Positions 18,231 through 26,976 of a stretch of DNA of 64,000 nucleotides are shown here, piece by piece. Within the stretch, counting starts at the first letter, position 1. Each line of letters opens with the position of its first letter. Origin of the DNA: Granulicella mallensis (lineage in GTDB: Bacteria; Acidobacteriota; Terriglobia; Terriglobales; Acidobacteriaceae); contig NZ_JACHIO010000004.1 of assembly GCF_014203225.1 (NCBI RefSeq), positions 248,001 to 312,000 on the forward strand, given 5' to 3'. The notes under the pieces were generated by a model. The model ran no database searches. It was not told the origin of the DNA and saw only the letters and a list, made by a program, of their open reading frames with translations. The translations under genes were made by a program, and so were the position numbers.

Positions 18231-19739
18231 ATGGCTTCCCTTTTTTATTTCGCATCAACTCCTCGACGCCGCACCATGACTGCAGCTATCGCCGGAACCC
18301 TGCTGCTTCTGCAGGGCTGCAGGGTTGGCCCCAAGTACATTCCGCCTGTGGTCCAGGCTCCTCCGGCGTTCAAAGAAGTCGCACCGCAGGTAGCTGCGGA
18401 CGGCAGCACCTGGAAACCTGCCACACCGCAGGATGCAACTCTGCGCGGCAAGTGGTGGGAGATCTATCAAGAGCCCGAACTCAACGCGCTTGAAGACAAG
18501 CTGAATATCTCCAACCAGAACATCGCGCAGTCTTTTCAGAACTTCATGGCAGCGCGTACTCAGGTGCGACAGGCTCGGGCCAGCTATTCGCCTACAGTTA
18601 CGACCACGCCTGCCTACACACGGGCTCGCGCCTCAGGCAATGAAGGCGCCCAGGGGCTTAGCAATGCGAATCTCAACAGCAACGACTTCAATCTTCCGTT
18701 TGATGTGTCGTGGGAGCCTGACGTTTGGGGACGCATTCGGAACACTGTCCGCGAGTACGCCAACGCGGCCCAGGTCAGCGCAGCCGATCTCGCCAACGAA
18801 CGGCTCACAGAGCAGGCGAACCTTGCCGTCGACTACTTCGAGATTCGCGGTCAGGATGAACTGATCGCGCTCTATCAGCAATCCATCGAAGCCGAGCGCC
18901 AGAGCCTCAAGCTCACACAGGTCCTGCGAACGACCGGCATCGACGACGATCAGGCCATTGCCCAGGCAGAGCTCAACCTCCGGACAGCCGAGGCAACAGC
19001 GACTAATCTCGGTGTTGCCCGGGCCCAGTATGAGCACGCCATCGCGCTATTGATTGGCGAGCCCGCATCGACGTTTTCTATCCCGGTGCGCTCTCTTACG
19101 ACAGAGGTTCCCGCCATTCCGGTGGGGGTGCCTTCGGAACTTTTGCAGCGCCGTCCTGACATTGCCGCAGCGGAACGCACCATGTCGCAAGCGAATGCTC
19201 TCATCGGCGTGGAGACAGCAGCTTTCTATCCCAGCTTCAGTCTCTCCGCGGAAGGCGGCCTGCAGAGCTCCAGCATAGGAAACTGGTTTGCATGGCCCAG
19301 CCGTTTCTTCTCCGTTGGCCCCTCCGCATCGCAGACGCTCTTTGATGCCGGCCTGCGCCGCGCCACCATCGCACAGTACCAGGCGCAGTACGACGGCGAT
19401 GTCGCCGCTTATCGACAGTCGGTGCTTACCGCGTTTCAGCAGACTGAGGACTACCTGGCTTCCCTGCGCATCCTCGCGCAACAGAGGCAACAGCAACAGC
19501 AGGCGATCGCAGCGGCACAGCGGTACTACGATCTGGCGGATGTCCGGTATCGCACCGGAGTCGATACCTACCTGAATGTCTTCACCGCGCAGACGACCTT
19601 GCTCAGCAATCAGCAGACCGCGGTCACGCTGCACGTACAGCAGGTAACCAGCAGTGTTCAGCTCATAGAAGCCCTTGGCGGAGGCTGGGATGTAAGTCAG
19701 CTTCCCTCTGAGAAATCAGTTGCAGCCAAGAAGATGTAA
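18231..19739 (+). CDS. Outer-membrane efflux channel lipoprotein (NodT/OprM family)
   Basis: A 502-residue TolC-like factor. The N-terminus is a lipoprotein signal: hydrophobic AAIAGTLLLLQ followed by the lipobox Cys in LLQGC, then RVGPKYIPP, the NodT-family opening. Two outer-membrane efflux repeats follow (about residues 75-270 and 295-490) with the characteristic RRPDIAAAERTMSQANALIGVETAAFYPSFSL block and Gln-rich coiled coils. It completes the tripartite pump with the adaptor and permeases upstream. A GAGGA ribosome site precedes the ATG. Confidence 0.92.
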   Translation: MASLFYFASTPRRRTMTAAIAGTLLLLQGCRVGPKYIPPVVQAPPAFKEVAPQVAADGSTWKPATPQDATLRGKWWEIYQEPELNALEDKLNISNQNIAQSFQNFMAARTQVRQARASYSPTVTTTPAYTRARASGNEGAQGLSNANLNSNDFNLPFDVSWEPDVWGRIRNTVREYANAAQVSAADLANERLTEQANLAVDYFEIRGQDELIALYQQSIEAERQSLKLTQVLRTTGIDDDQAIAQAELNLRTAEATATNLGVARAQYEHAIALLIGEPASTFSIPVRSLTTEVPAIPVGVPSELLQRRPDIAAAERTMSQANALIGVETAAFYPSFSLSAEGGLQSSSIGNWFAWPSRFFSVGPSASQTLFDAGLRRATIAQYQAQYDGDVAAYRQSVLTAFQQTEDYLASLRILAQQRQQQQQAIAAAQRYYDLADVRYRTGVDTYLNVFTAQTTLLSNQQTAVTLHVQQVTSSVQLIEALGGGWDVSQLPSEKSVAAKKM

Positions 19740-19769
19740 ACGCCCTTCAAACGAGAGGTAGATCGAACC

Positions 19770-20156
19770 ATGGCAAGCGTCTCTTCACGAATAAGAGCAT
19801 TCCGTACCGCCTCGTGGATTACGGCTCTGAACGTCCTTATAGCGAGCGGCTTTTCCATTGCAGGACTCCTTCGTCCTGAGTCCATCCTGCCCGCCGGTTA
19901 TGTCCCTACCAATGCCTCGTTCGTCTTTGCGCTGTATGCGGCTGCCCGCTCGATCTCGCTGGCGTGTGTCGTATTCGTAGCCATCTACAAACGCTGGATA
20001 TCGGTACTTGTCGTCCTTGGTAGCCTTGCAGGGGTTATTCAGTTTTTCGATTCCATCGTCGGCCTCGTGCAGCAAGATCCAGGAAAGACCTATGGGCCCT
20101 TTGTCATCGCTATTGCCCAGTTGTATGCCGTGATCCGGCTGGTACGTTCGAACTAA
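19770..20156 (+). CDS. Small four-helix membrane protein
   Basis: A 128-residue hydrophobic protein with about four transmembrane segments: ITALNVLIASGFSIAGLL, FALYAAARSISLACVVFVAI, WISVLVVLGSLAGVIQF and FVIAIAQLYAVIRLV. It has no motif I can name; it resembles small uncharacterised membrane proteins found in many soil bacteria. It follows the outer-membrane factor by 30 bases on the same strand with an AGAGG ribosome site, so it is probably the last gene of the efflux operon. A role in the pump is possible but not shown. Confidence 0.75.
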   Translation: MASVSSRIRAFRTASWITALNVLIASGFSIAGLLRPESILPAGYVPTNASFVFALYAAARSISLACVVFVAIYKRWISVLVVLGSLAGVIQFFDSIVGLVQQDPGKTYGPFVIAIAQLYAVIRLVRSN

Positions 20157-20365
20157 GACAAACCTTTATCTGCACTCTTCAGGACAATCCGGCCTCGCTG
20201 GACAGTCAAAGCGTGATCGTGCGATCTTGTCTACGCTATTTTCTTGATCATTCTCATGACGCGAATAGGCCACAGCCAGATTGACCGGTTTGAAGTGGCG
20301 GGTCCTCTTGAGAAATTGAGAAAAGTGGCAAAGAAAACCGCTCGACTCCATCCGACAGAGGTCTC

Positions 20366-23300
20366 ATGACACACCAGTGTTGCAAGTTCATGGCACGTAT
20401 CCATCGTCCCGCCTTCTTTGTGAACGGAATATCGTTCGGAACCGGAAAACGCCGGAGTTTTTCCTCCGCGCTTCTTCTGGGTCTTACGCTCAGCGCACTT
20501 CCTCTTCTGACCAGTCGAGGATCGGCGCAGGCCACACCCAACTTCGGCCCAAATGTTTCCATCATCACTCCCGATATGCCGAGCGCGACAATTCAGAGCA
20601 AGCTGGATTCTCTTTCGCAGGAGGCCCAGTTCAGCACGAATCGTCATGCGGTGCTGTTCATGCCGGGAACCTACAGCGTCCAGGCGCAGGTAGGCTACTA
20701 CGAGTCCGTCTCCGGTCTGGGCGAGTCGCCGAATGACGTCACCATTAACGGCTCCATCGAACAGAATGAGGTGGACGAGTTTGGCGCGCTCACCACCATC
20801 TTCTGGCGCTCGATTGAGAACATGAGAGAAAACTCGCCGACGACGCTGCAATGGGGCGTCTCGCAGGGCATATCCTTCCGGAGGATGCAGGTCAACGGAG
20901 CGATGGAGCTGACCAATGCTGCCTGCAACTTTTCGAGCGGCGGCTTCATCTCGGACACCGTAGTTACTGGAAATCTCAACTCCTGCTCGCAGCAGCAGTG
21001 GTACACACGCAACAGCCAGATCGGAAGCTGGAGTGGAAGTAACTGGAACATGGTCTTCTCCGGAGTAGAAGGTGCCCCGTTCTCAAACTATCCGAGCAAT
21101 ACGTTCACCGTGCTTCCAACGACTCCAGTAAGCCGTGAGAAGCCCTTCCTGTATGTGGACAAACGGAACAGGTTCAACGTCTTTGTGCCGACGCTGCAAG
21201 AAGGCTCGTCCGGGATCACCTGGTCACACGGGCTCGATCATGGATACTCACTCCCCATCGACGACTTCTTTATCGCACAGCCTTCGACTCCTGTCACACA
21301 GATCAACAGGGCCTTGGCCGAGGGCAAGAATCTGATTCTGACTCCCGGCATCTATCCGCTTCAAGGATCGATCAACATCACGAGGCCGAACACGGTCGTG
21401 CTGGGCCTGGGCTACCCGACACTGGTTCCCCAGACAGGAACCGCAGCCATCACGGTCGCCGACGTCGACGGAGTGCGGCTTGCAGCCCTGTTGATCGATG
21501 CAGGGCCCGTCAACTCCCCTGTCTTGATGCAGGTTGGAAGCTCCCAAAGTTGGTTCGGGAATCAGAACGGAGGGAGACCCTCGCACCATTTGAACCCGAC
21601 GTCTCTTAACGACGTCTTCTTCCGCATCGGCGGAGGCACGCCGGGCACTGCGACCACCACGCTCCAGATCGACAGCAACGACGTCATCCTGGACAACATC
21701 TGGGCGTGGCGCGCGGACCACGGAAACGGTGTCGGATGGACCGTCAACGTGGCCGAACATGGTGTGATTGTCAACGGAGACAACGTCACCGCGCTCGGCC
21801 TCGCCGTCGAACACTACGAGCAGGCTCAGGTGCAGTGGAACGGCGAACGCGGCGAAACGATCTTCTACCAGAGCGAACTGCCCTACGACCCGCCCAGCCA
21901 GAGCGCATGGATGGATGGTAGCGCGAATGGTTATCCCTCCTATGTGGTTGCTCCGCAGGTCAAGAACCATACGGCCTACGGCATGGGCGTTTATTCGTTC
22001 TTCAACCAGGGTGTCGATATCGTCGAAGACAGCGGGATCTCGGTGCCGAATACGCCCGGCGTTACGGTGACGCATGCCGTTTCCGTCTTCCTGCCGGGAA
22101 GCGGCTCCATCACGCATGTGGTGGACGAGGCTGGAGGCTCGGTACAGAGCGGCACCCAGACAAGCTTTCTGCCGTTCTATCAGGGCGCGCCCTGCACCTT
22201 CGGCTGCCCGATAGCACCGGCTGCTCCGGGCGATCTAAAGGCTGCCATAGTGTCTTCCAATCAGATCGATCTTTCCTGGAGACCGAGCTTTAGCCCGGGT
22301 GTCCGCTACAGCGTATTTCGCGGTATGTCTTCCGGCTTCGCACCCTCGGCGAGCGACCTGGTCTACTCGGGCGTGATTGGCACTTCGTACACGGATAACG
22401 CAGTCAACCCTGGGACGACTTACTACTACGTCGTCGAAGCGACGAACGACAGTGGCACGTCGGGCGCCTCCAATGAGGCAACCGCCGCGATCCCCAGCAC
22501 CGGTGGAGTCATCAGCCAGGATGTGATCGACATCAGCGCAGGCGGCCCGGCCAACGGAAGTTGGGTTGCAGACGAAGACTTTACAGGCGGCACTGCCACC
22601 AGCACAGGAGCGTCGGTCAACACCTCGCTCGTCGCGAATCCTGCACCGCAATCCGTATACCAGCACAACCGCTTCGGTCCGATGACCTATACGATTCCGG
22701 GGCTGACGCCTAACGGGAAGTATGTCGTGGACCTGCACTTTGCAGAGACCTTCTGGACCGCGCCTGGGCAGCGCGAATTCAACGTGCTGATCAATGGCAA
22801 GGAGGTGCTGAGAAACTTCGACATCATCGCCTATGCTGGCAAGATCGACACCGCGGTCGTACAGTCGCTGTCTGCGATTGCCGACTCCACCGGAACAATC
22901 ACGATCCAGTTCACGGTGGGCGCGGCGGATAATCCGCAGATCAACGGCATCGAGATCGGGCTTCTGTGCAAGACAAATTGCCCGGCTGCTCCAGCAGCTC
23001 CGAAGAAGCTGACGGCAACCGAAGCCTCAACGAAGCAGATCAACCTGACATGGTCCGCGAGTGCTACTCCGGGAGTTACCTACAGCGTGTTTCGCAGCCA
23101 GGAGCCTGGGTTCGCGACCACGGCCGCAAGTGAACTGGCTTCGGGACTGACGGGAACAACCTACTCGGATACCAGTGCGAATCCCGCGACAACCTACTAC
23201 TACGCCGTCGCTGCCCTGAACCAGGCTGGACTTTCAGTTGCCACGAATGAAGCCAGCATCACGACTCTGACCGCTGGAGGCGCCATCGCTTCCGACGTTC

Positions 23301-23746
23301 TGGACATCAATGCCGGTGGAGCGGCAGTGGGCTCCTGGGCAGCCGATGAAGACTTCTCCGGTGGCACGGCGACGAGCACCAGCGCCGCAGTCAATACCTC
23401 GAAGATTCCCAACCCCGCCCCTGAAGCGGTCTACCAGACGAATCGCTTTGGTCCGATGACGTATACGATTCCCGGCCTGACGCCGGGAGCCAGCTACATC
23501 GTGGATCTGCACTTCGCCGAGACGTTCTGGACAGCTCCGGGACAACGACTGTTCAATGTCCTGATCAATGGCAGCCAGGTCCTAACGAACTACGATATCT
23601 TCGCGTCGGCGGGCGGGGAGTTTATCGCGACAGTGCAGTCGTTCGCAGTAACGGCGGATAACACCGGAACCCTTACGATTCAGTTCGTCGTCGGGGCTGC
23701 GGACAATCCCCAGATCAACGGGATCGAGGTTGGAAAAGCAAAGTAG
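20366..23746 (+). CDS. Secreted beta-helix protein with two FnIII-malectin modules
   Basis: A 1126-residue exported protein. A long basic N-terminus precedes the hydrophobic core LLLGLTLSALPLL and cleavage near GSA-Q. Residues about 60-610 look like a right-handed beta-helix (VLFMPGTYSVQAQVGYYESVSGLGESPNDVTING, many Asn/Asp turns), as in proteins often labelled adenylyl cyclase or coagulation factor 5/8-type; pectate-lyase-like glycan enzymes share the fold. Then come two copies of an FnIII domain plus a malectin domain: FnIII at about 617-705 and 877-965, malectin at about 720-865 and 978-1126. Malectin binds di-glucose or similar sugars, so a secreted carbohydrate-active role is likely. The start at 20366 follows AGAGG. 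Confidence 0.75.
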   Translation: MTHQCCKFMARIHRPAFFVNGISFGTGKRRSFSSALLLGLTLSALPLLTSRGSAQATPNFGPNVSIITPDMPSATIQSKLDSLSQEAQFSTNRHAVLFMPGTYSVQAQVGYYESVSGLGESPNDVTINGSIEQNEVDEFGALTTIFWRSIENMRENSPTTLQWGVSQGISFRRMQVNGAMELTNAACNFSSGGFISDTVVTGNLNSCSQQQWYTRNSQIGSWSGSNWNMVFSGVEGAPFSNYPSNTFTVLPTTPVSREKPFLYVDKRNRFNVFVPTLQEGSSGITWSHGLDHGYSLPIDDFFIAQPSTPVTQINRALAEGKNLILTPGIYPLQGSINITRPNTVVLGLGYPTLVPQTGTAAITVADVDGVRLAALLIDAGPVNSPVLMQVGSSQSWFGNQNGGRPSHHLNPTSLNDVFFRIGGGTPGTATTTLQIDSNDVILDNIWAWRADHGNGVGWTVNVAEHGVIVNGDNVTALGLAVEHYEQAQVQWNGERGETIFYQSELPYDPPSQSAWMDGSANGYPSYVVAPQVKNHTAYGMGVYSFFNQGVDIVEDSGISVPNTPGVTVTHAVSVFLPGSGSITHVVDEAGGSVQSGTQTSFLPFYQGAPCTFGCPIAPAAPGDLKAAIVSSNQIDLSWRPSFSPGVRYSVFRGMSSGFAPSASDLVYSGVIGTSYTDNAVNPGTTYYYVVEATNDSGTSGASNEATAAIPSTGGVISQDVIDISAGGPANGSWVADEDFTGGTATSTGASVNTSLVANPAPQSVYQHNRFGPMTYTIPGLTPNGKYVVDLHFAETFWTAPGQREFNVLINGKEVLRNFDIIAYAGKIDTAVVQSLSAIADSTGTITIQFTVGAADNPQINGIEIGLLCKTNCPAAPAAPKKLTATEASTKQINLTWSASATPGVTYSVFRSQEPGFATTAASELASGLTGTTYSDTSANPATTYYYAVAALNQAGLSVATNEASITTLTAGGAIASDVLDINAGGAAVGSWAADEDFSGGTATSTSAAVNTSKIPNPAPEAVYQTNRFGPMTYTIPGLTPGASYIVDLHFAETFWTAPGQRLFNVLINGSQVLTNYDIFASAGGEFIATVQSFAVTADNTGTLTIQFVVGAADNPQINGIEVGKAK

Positions 23747-23773
23747 TCCGGATAGAGAAAGCTGTTGGTATCG

Positions 23774-23810
23774 CGGGGTAGCCACTTGTCATTCTCAAGT
23801 GGCTACCCCG
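23774..23810. terminator. Bidirectional terminator hairpin
   Basis: A perfect 15-base-pair stem (CGGGGTAGCCACTTG / CAAGTGGCTACCCCG) with a 7-base loop lies between the stops of two convergent genes, so it can serve both. A TTTCTT tract follows on the plus strand. Confidence 0.8.
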
Positions 23811-23829
23811 CACTTTCTTAGCGTTGACC

Positions 23830-25680
23830 TTACGGATGGGGCAGGCTTACCGCATACAGATACCAGGCCGCATGCGGCAGCCATTGCTCTGTCCAGCGCC
23901 AGTCTTCGTCCTTGCCGGTCACAGCGAAGCCTTCGTTGAAGGCGATGCCGTCTTCATCGTTCGTCGCTGACGTGACGCCGTTAATGACCGCCCCGGGAGC
24001 GCTTGTGTACTTATAGGACTTGAAGAACATATACGCGGTATCGCCATGGCCACTGCCTATCAGCATGCTCACATCGAATGGGTTCCGGCCTTCGATCCAG
24101 TGCAGTTGATTCCATGCGTAGTCCTGCAGTTGCTTCTGAAAGCCAGGATCGTCCGCGTAAAACGGCGCAGCCATGCGTGCGGCAGCGGCGAGGGAGGCCA
24201 GCCGCGCGTTCTCGCCCTGCCACCAAGGAGCGGCCTCCGTATCGTGTGGGAAGAAGTACGCGCTGCGCACCTTGCCATCGCCCATGCGCACCAGTTGCCG
24301 CGCATAGCCGAACGGATTGTTCTTCTCCGCGGTGATACTCAGCTCGAAGTGCAACGACCGCTTTACCGCCGCGTAGACCTTCTGCTGCATCGCAGGAGAC
24401 GCGGTCTCGGCATACTCCAGAAGGCTCACTACAGGCAGCCCGGCATCGGACGGATGAAAGAACGGACGCGACCCCTCATCGGCACGCCACGGGTCCTGAT
24501 ATCCCGCTATCGTTGTGAGCCGGCCCATCAGCCGTTCGGCACGGCCATCGGCAGCAGCTTGATACTTCGGCAGCTTCGTCGCACGATAGAGCTCGGTAGC
24601 CGCCATGAGCGCGCAGTAGTCGTCGAGGATGTTCTCTTTGCCATCGTTCAACAGCTCCCGATTGTGCGCGGATAGAAACTCGAACGCGCTCTCCGCTGTC
24701 TTCAGATACTCGGTGCGGGAGATGTCGCCTTCCTCAGGCATGGTGCTGGCGAGCGCCAAAGCAGCGATCGACATGCCCCCACCGGCCCGGAAGCTCGCCT
24801 CGTAGGCATGCGGGCCGTTGGCGGTCTGGATCTGCTCGGTAGAGTCCGAGGCGTTCTTCTTGATCTGCGTCCGCCAGTTCGGATTTCCAATCTCCCGATC
24901 CTTCGCCAGCTTCTCTTTGCCCGGCTCAGTGATGCTCTCGTAGAACGAGCCGTCCGGCCGCTTGATCCGCACCAGGTAATCGGCTCCGAACAAGCCTTCA
25001 TCCAGCAGCCGCCGTTCGTATTCGCTGAAGTTATCGTCGTGCCGTGCCTGCAGCACGAGGTAGCTCTTCAACAGTGTCCAGGCCACCAGCGGCACCTGCT
25101 GCGGATTGAAGTACGACGTCAGGTTCTGGTGCGAGAGATGGATGCCGTAGTCACCGGTCGCGTCGTACCAGCCACCATGAAGATCGACGAACCCGGAACC
25201 GCCCGGAACCTTCAGGTGCCGATCCGCCTTGTCGAACAGGCCGCTGGAACGCTGCCCCTTGAAGTAGTACACGACATTCGAGAGCGTCTCGCGCTCCAGG
25301 AGGTTGTCCTCAATCGCAAAGGGGCAAGAACTTACCTCACCTGCCGCGGTCTTCGTCCGGACCTCGTAGTGCCCGGTCGTATGCCACGCGGAGAAGTCAG
25401 CCGTCCAGAACACCCGGCCTCCCCAGTGGCCGACTTCCCCGCTGGGCGTCAGGTCTGCCGTCAGCACCGTCTTGCCTGTCGCAGCATCCACCAGTGAGAA
25501 CTGCCGTGGGTGATCCTGCTCCGTACCGAGGATTAACGCCTGTTTGACCGAGGCGGTCTCGTAGCCGACCTGGTCTACCAGCACCCGCGGCTGGACCTGC
25601 GCTTGGGCGGTACCCGCCAGAGCGAACGAAAACAGGCAGCAGCCCACGAATAACTTGACGCCATAACGATCCATCTTCAT
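23830..25680 (-). CDS. GH9 glycoside hydrolase, exo-glucosaminidase/endoglucanase type
   Basis: A 616-residue secreted enzyme. A signal peptide (LFVGCCLFSFALAG, cleavage near AQA-Q) precedes an N-terminal Ig-like CelD_N domain (about residues 25-115: VLVDQVGYETASVKQALI) and an (alpha/alpha)6 GH9 catalytic domain (about 130-610). The catalytic-base region is GGWYDATGDYG and the C-terminal signatures EGRNPFDVSMLIGSGHGDTAY and DEDGIAFNEG follow. The DATGD form and the phrase LSHQNLTSYFNPQQVPLVAW recall GH9 exo-beta-glucosaminidases of Vibrio-type chitin catabolism rather than cellulases; this is from memory of the family. ATG at 25680 has a GAGAGAG ribosome site; the frame runs 31 codons further up. 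It is divergent from a chitinase operon. Confidence 0.85.
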   Translation of the reverse strand: MKMDRYGVKLFVGCCLFSFALAGTAQAQVQPRVLVDQVGYETASVKQALILGTEQDHPRQFSLVDAATGKTVLTADLTPSGEVGHWGGRVFWTADFSAWHTTGHYEVRTKTAAGEVSSCPFAIEDNLLERETLSNVVYYFKGQRSSGLFDKADRHLKVPGGSGFVDLHGGWYDATGDYGIHLSHQNLTSYFNPQQVPLVAWTLLKSYLVLQARHDDNFSEYERRLLDEGLFGADYLVRIKRPDGSFYESITEPGKEKLAKDREIGNPNWRTQIKKNASDSTEQIQTANGPHAYEASFRAGGGMSIAALALASTMPEEGDISRTEYLKTAESAFEFLSAHNRELLNDGKENILDDYCALMAATELYRATKLPKYQAAADGRAERLMGRLTTIAGYQDPWRADEGSRPFFHPSDAGLPVVSLLEYAETASPAMQQKVYAAVKRSLHFELSITAEKNNPFGYARQLVRMGDGKVRSAYFFPHDTEAAPWWQGENARLASLAAAARMAAPFYADDPGFQKQLQDYAWNQLHWIEGRNPFDVSMLIGSGHGDTAYMFFKSYKYTSAPGAVINGVTSATNDEDGIAFNEGFAVTGKDEDWRWTEQWLPHAAWYLYAVSLPHP

Positions 25681-25739
25681 GCGCTCTCTCACAATCAGCA
25701 GATTCCTCTCGACATGCGCAGCGATTATCGACAATGATG

Positions 25740-25753
25740 GTATGACTTTATAC
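25740..25753. promoter_or_regulatory. Inverted repeat between divergent GH9 and GH18 genes
   Basis: GTATGACTTTATAC has 4-base arms GTAT/ATAC and sits in the 111-base gap between the two divergent genes, where a shared operator would be expected. The arms are short, so this is only a candidate. Confidence 0.25.
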
Positions 25754-25791
25754 TGAACTTGCTTAACGAACATAACTAAGGGAGCAAACGC

Positions 25792-26976
25792 TTGTCTATG
25801 AATGAAAGACGCCGCGATGTCCCACGCTTCTGGTCTCCGCTACGCCTGACGGTTCTGGGCGCGCTGACCCTGCTTAATGGCTTCCACGCCATCGCGGAAC
25901 CGAAGGTTCCTCCGCAAAAAGCCATCGTCGCTTACGTCTTTCTCAAGGACCGCACCCTGCAGCCGAACGAGATTGCCGTCAATAAGCTCACGCGCATCAA
26001 CTATGCCTTTGCGAATATCCGGGGCGGCCGGATCGTCAACGGCTTCAAGAACGACGACCAGAATCTGGCGGATCTGGTAGCGCTGAAACAGCAGAATCCT
26101 TCACTTACGGTGCTCGTCTCCGTCGGCGGTTGGGAGTGGTCCGACAGCTTCTCCGACATGGTTCTCACCAAGGCCTCCCGTCGTGAATTCATCGCCAGCG
26201 TGACCGATTATGTTGAGCATCACCAGCTCGACGGCCTGGACATTGACTGGGAGTATCCCGGCATGGCGGGGTCTACGAATCACTTTCGGCCGGAAGACAC
26301 GCACAACTTCACACTGCTGCTGAAAGAACTACGCGCGAGTTTCAAGCATCAGGAGCGCAAGCTGCATCGGCAGCTCTATCTCACGATCGCCGCTGGGGCC
26401 TCATCGGGTTACATCATGAACACCGAAATGGACAAGGTGCAGCAGTATATCGACACCGTCAACCTTATGGCTTATGACTATTACGGGTCAGAGAAGACGA
26501 CAGGCAATCATGCGCCGCTCTTCACAGATCCGAACGATCCGCAAAAGATCTCCGCCGACCGCTCCGTCCACGAGTTCGAGCAGGCGGGCGTGCCGGCGGA
26601 GAAGATCGTCCTCGGCGTTCCCTTCTATGGACATCGGTGGGGCGATGTCGCCGACGTGCAGCATGGCCTCTTTCAGGCCGGAACTCCGCTGCCGCAAGGC
26701 TACACACAGTACAGCATCGTCTCGACAACGTTGCTGAACAACGGCTTCGACCGCTACTGGGATAAGGCCGCATCGGTGCCCTACCTCTACAGCCCAAGCC
26801 AGAAGATCTTCGTGTCCTATGAAGACACCGAATCGCTCGCGTTGAAGGCGCGCTATGTGACGGACCAACACCTGGGCGGCATTATGTTCTGGGACTACGA
26901 TGGCGATCCCTCGGGAACACTGCTCGATACTGTCCACACAGGTTTAACCCAACCCACAGCGGATAAAGCGCAATGA
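25792..26976 (+). CDS. GH18 chitinase, secreted
   Basis: A 394-residue family 18 enzyme. A signal peptide (LTVLGALTLLNGFHAIA) leads into a TIM barrel starting KAIVAYVFLKDRT. The SVGGW strand-3 motif and the catalytic LDGLDIDWEYP (acid Glu at residue 154) are intact, followed by MAYDYYG and the GIMFWDYDGD end of the barrel. It cleaves chitin or chito-oligosaccharides by substrate-assisted catalysis. TTG at 25792 is 7 bases after AAGGGAG, better spaced than the ATG at 25798. The stop overlaps the next gene's ATG (ATGA), so both are co-translated. Confidence 0.9.
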   Translation: MSMNERRRDVPRFWSPLRLTVLGALTLLNGFHAIAEPKVPPQKAIVAYVFLKDRTLQPNEIAVNKLTRINYAFANIRGGRIVNGFKNDDQNLADLVALKQQNPSLTVLVSVGGWEWSDSFSDMVLTKASRREFIASVTDYVEHHQLDGLDIDWEYPGMAGSTNHFRPEDTHNFTLLLKELRASFKHQERKLHRQLYLTIAAGASSGYIMNTEMDKVQQYIDTVNLMAYDYYGSEKTTGNHAPLFTDPNDPQKISADRSVHEFEQAGVPAEKIVLGVPFYGHRWGDVADVQHGLFQAGTPLPQGYTQYSIVSTTLLNNGFDRYWDKAASVPYLYSPSQKIFVSYEDTESLALKARYVTDQHLGGIMFWDYDGDPSGTLLDTVHTGLTQPTADKAQ

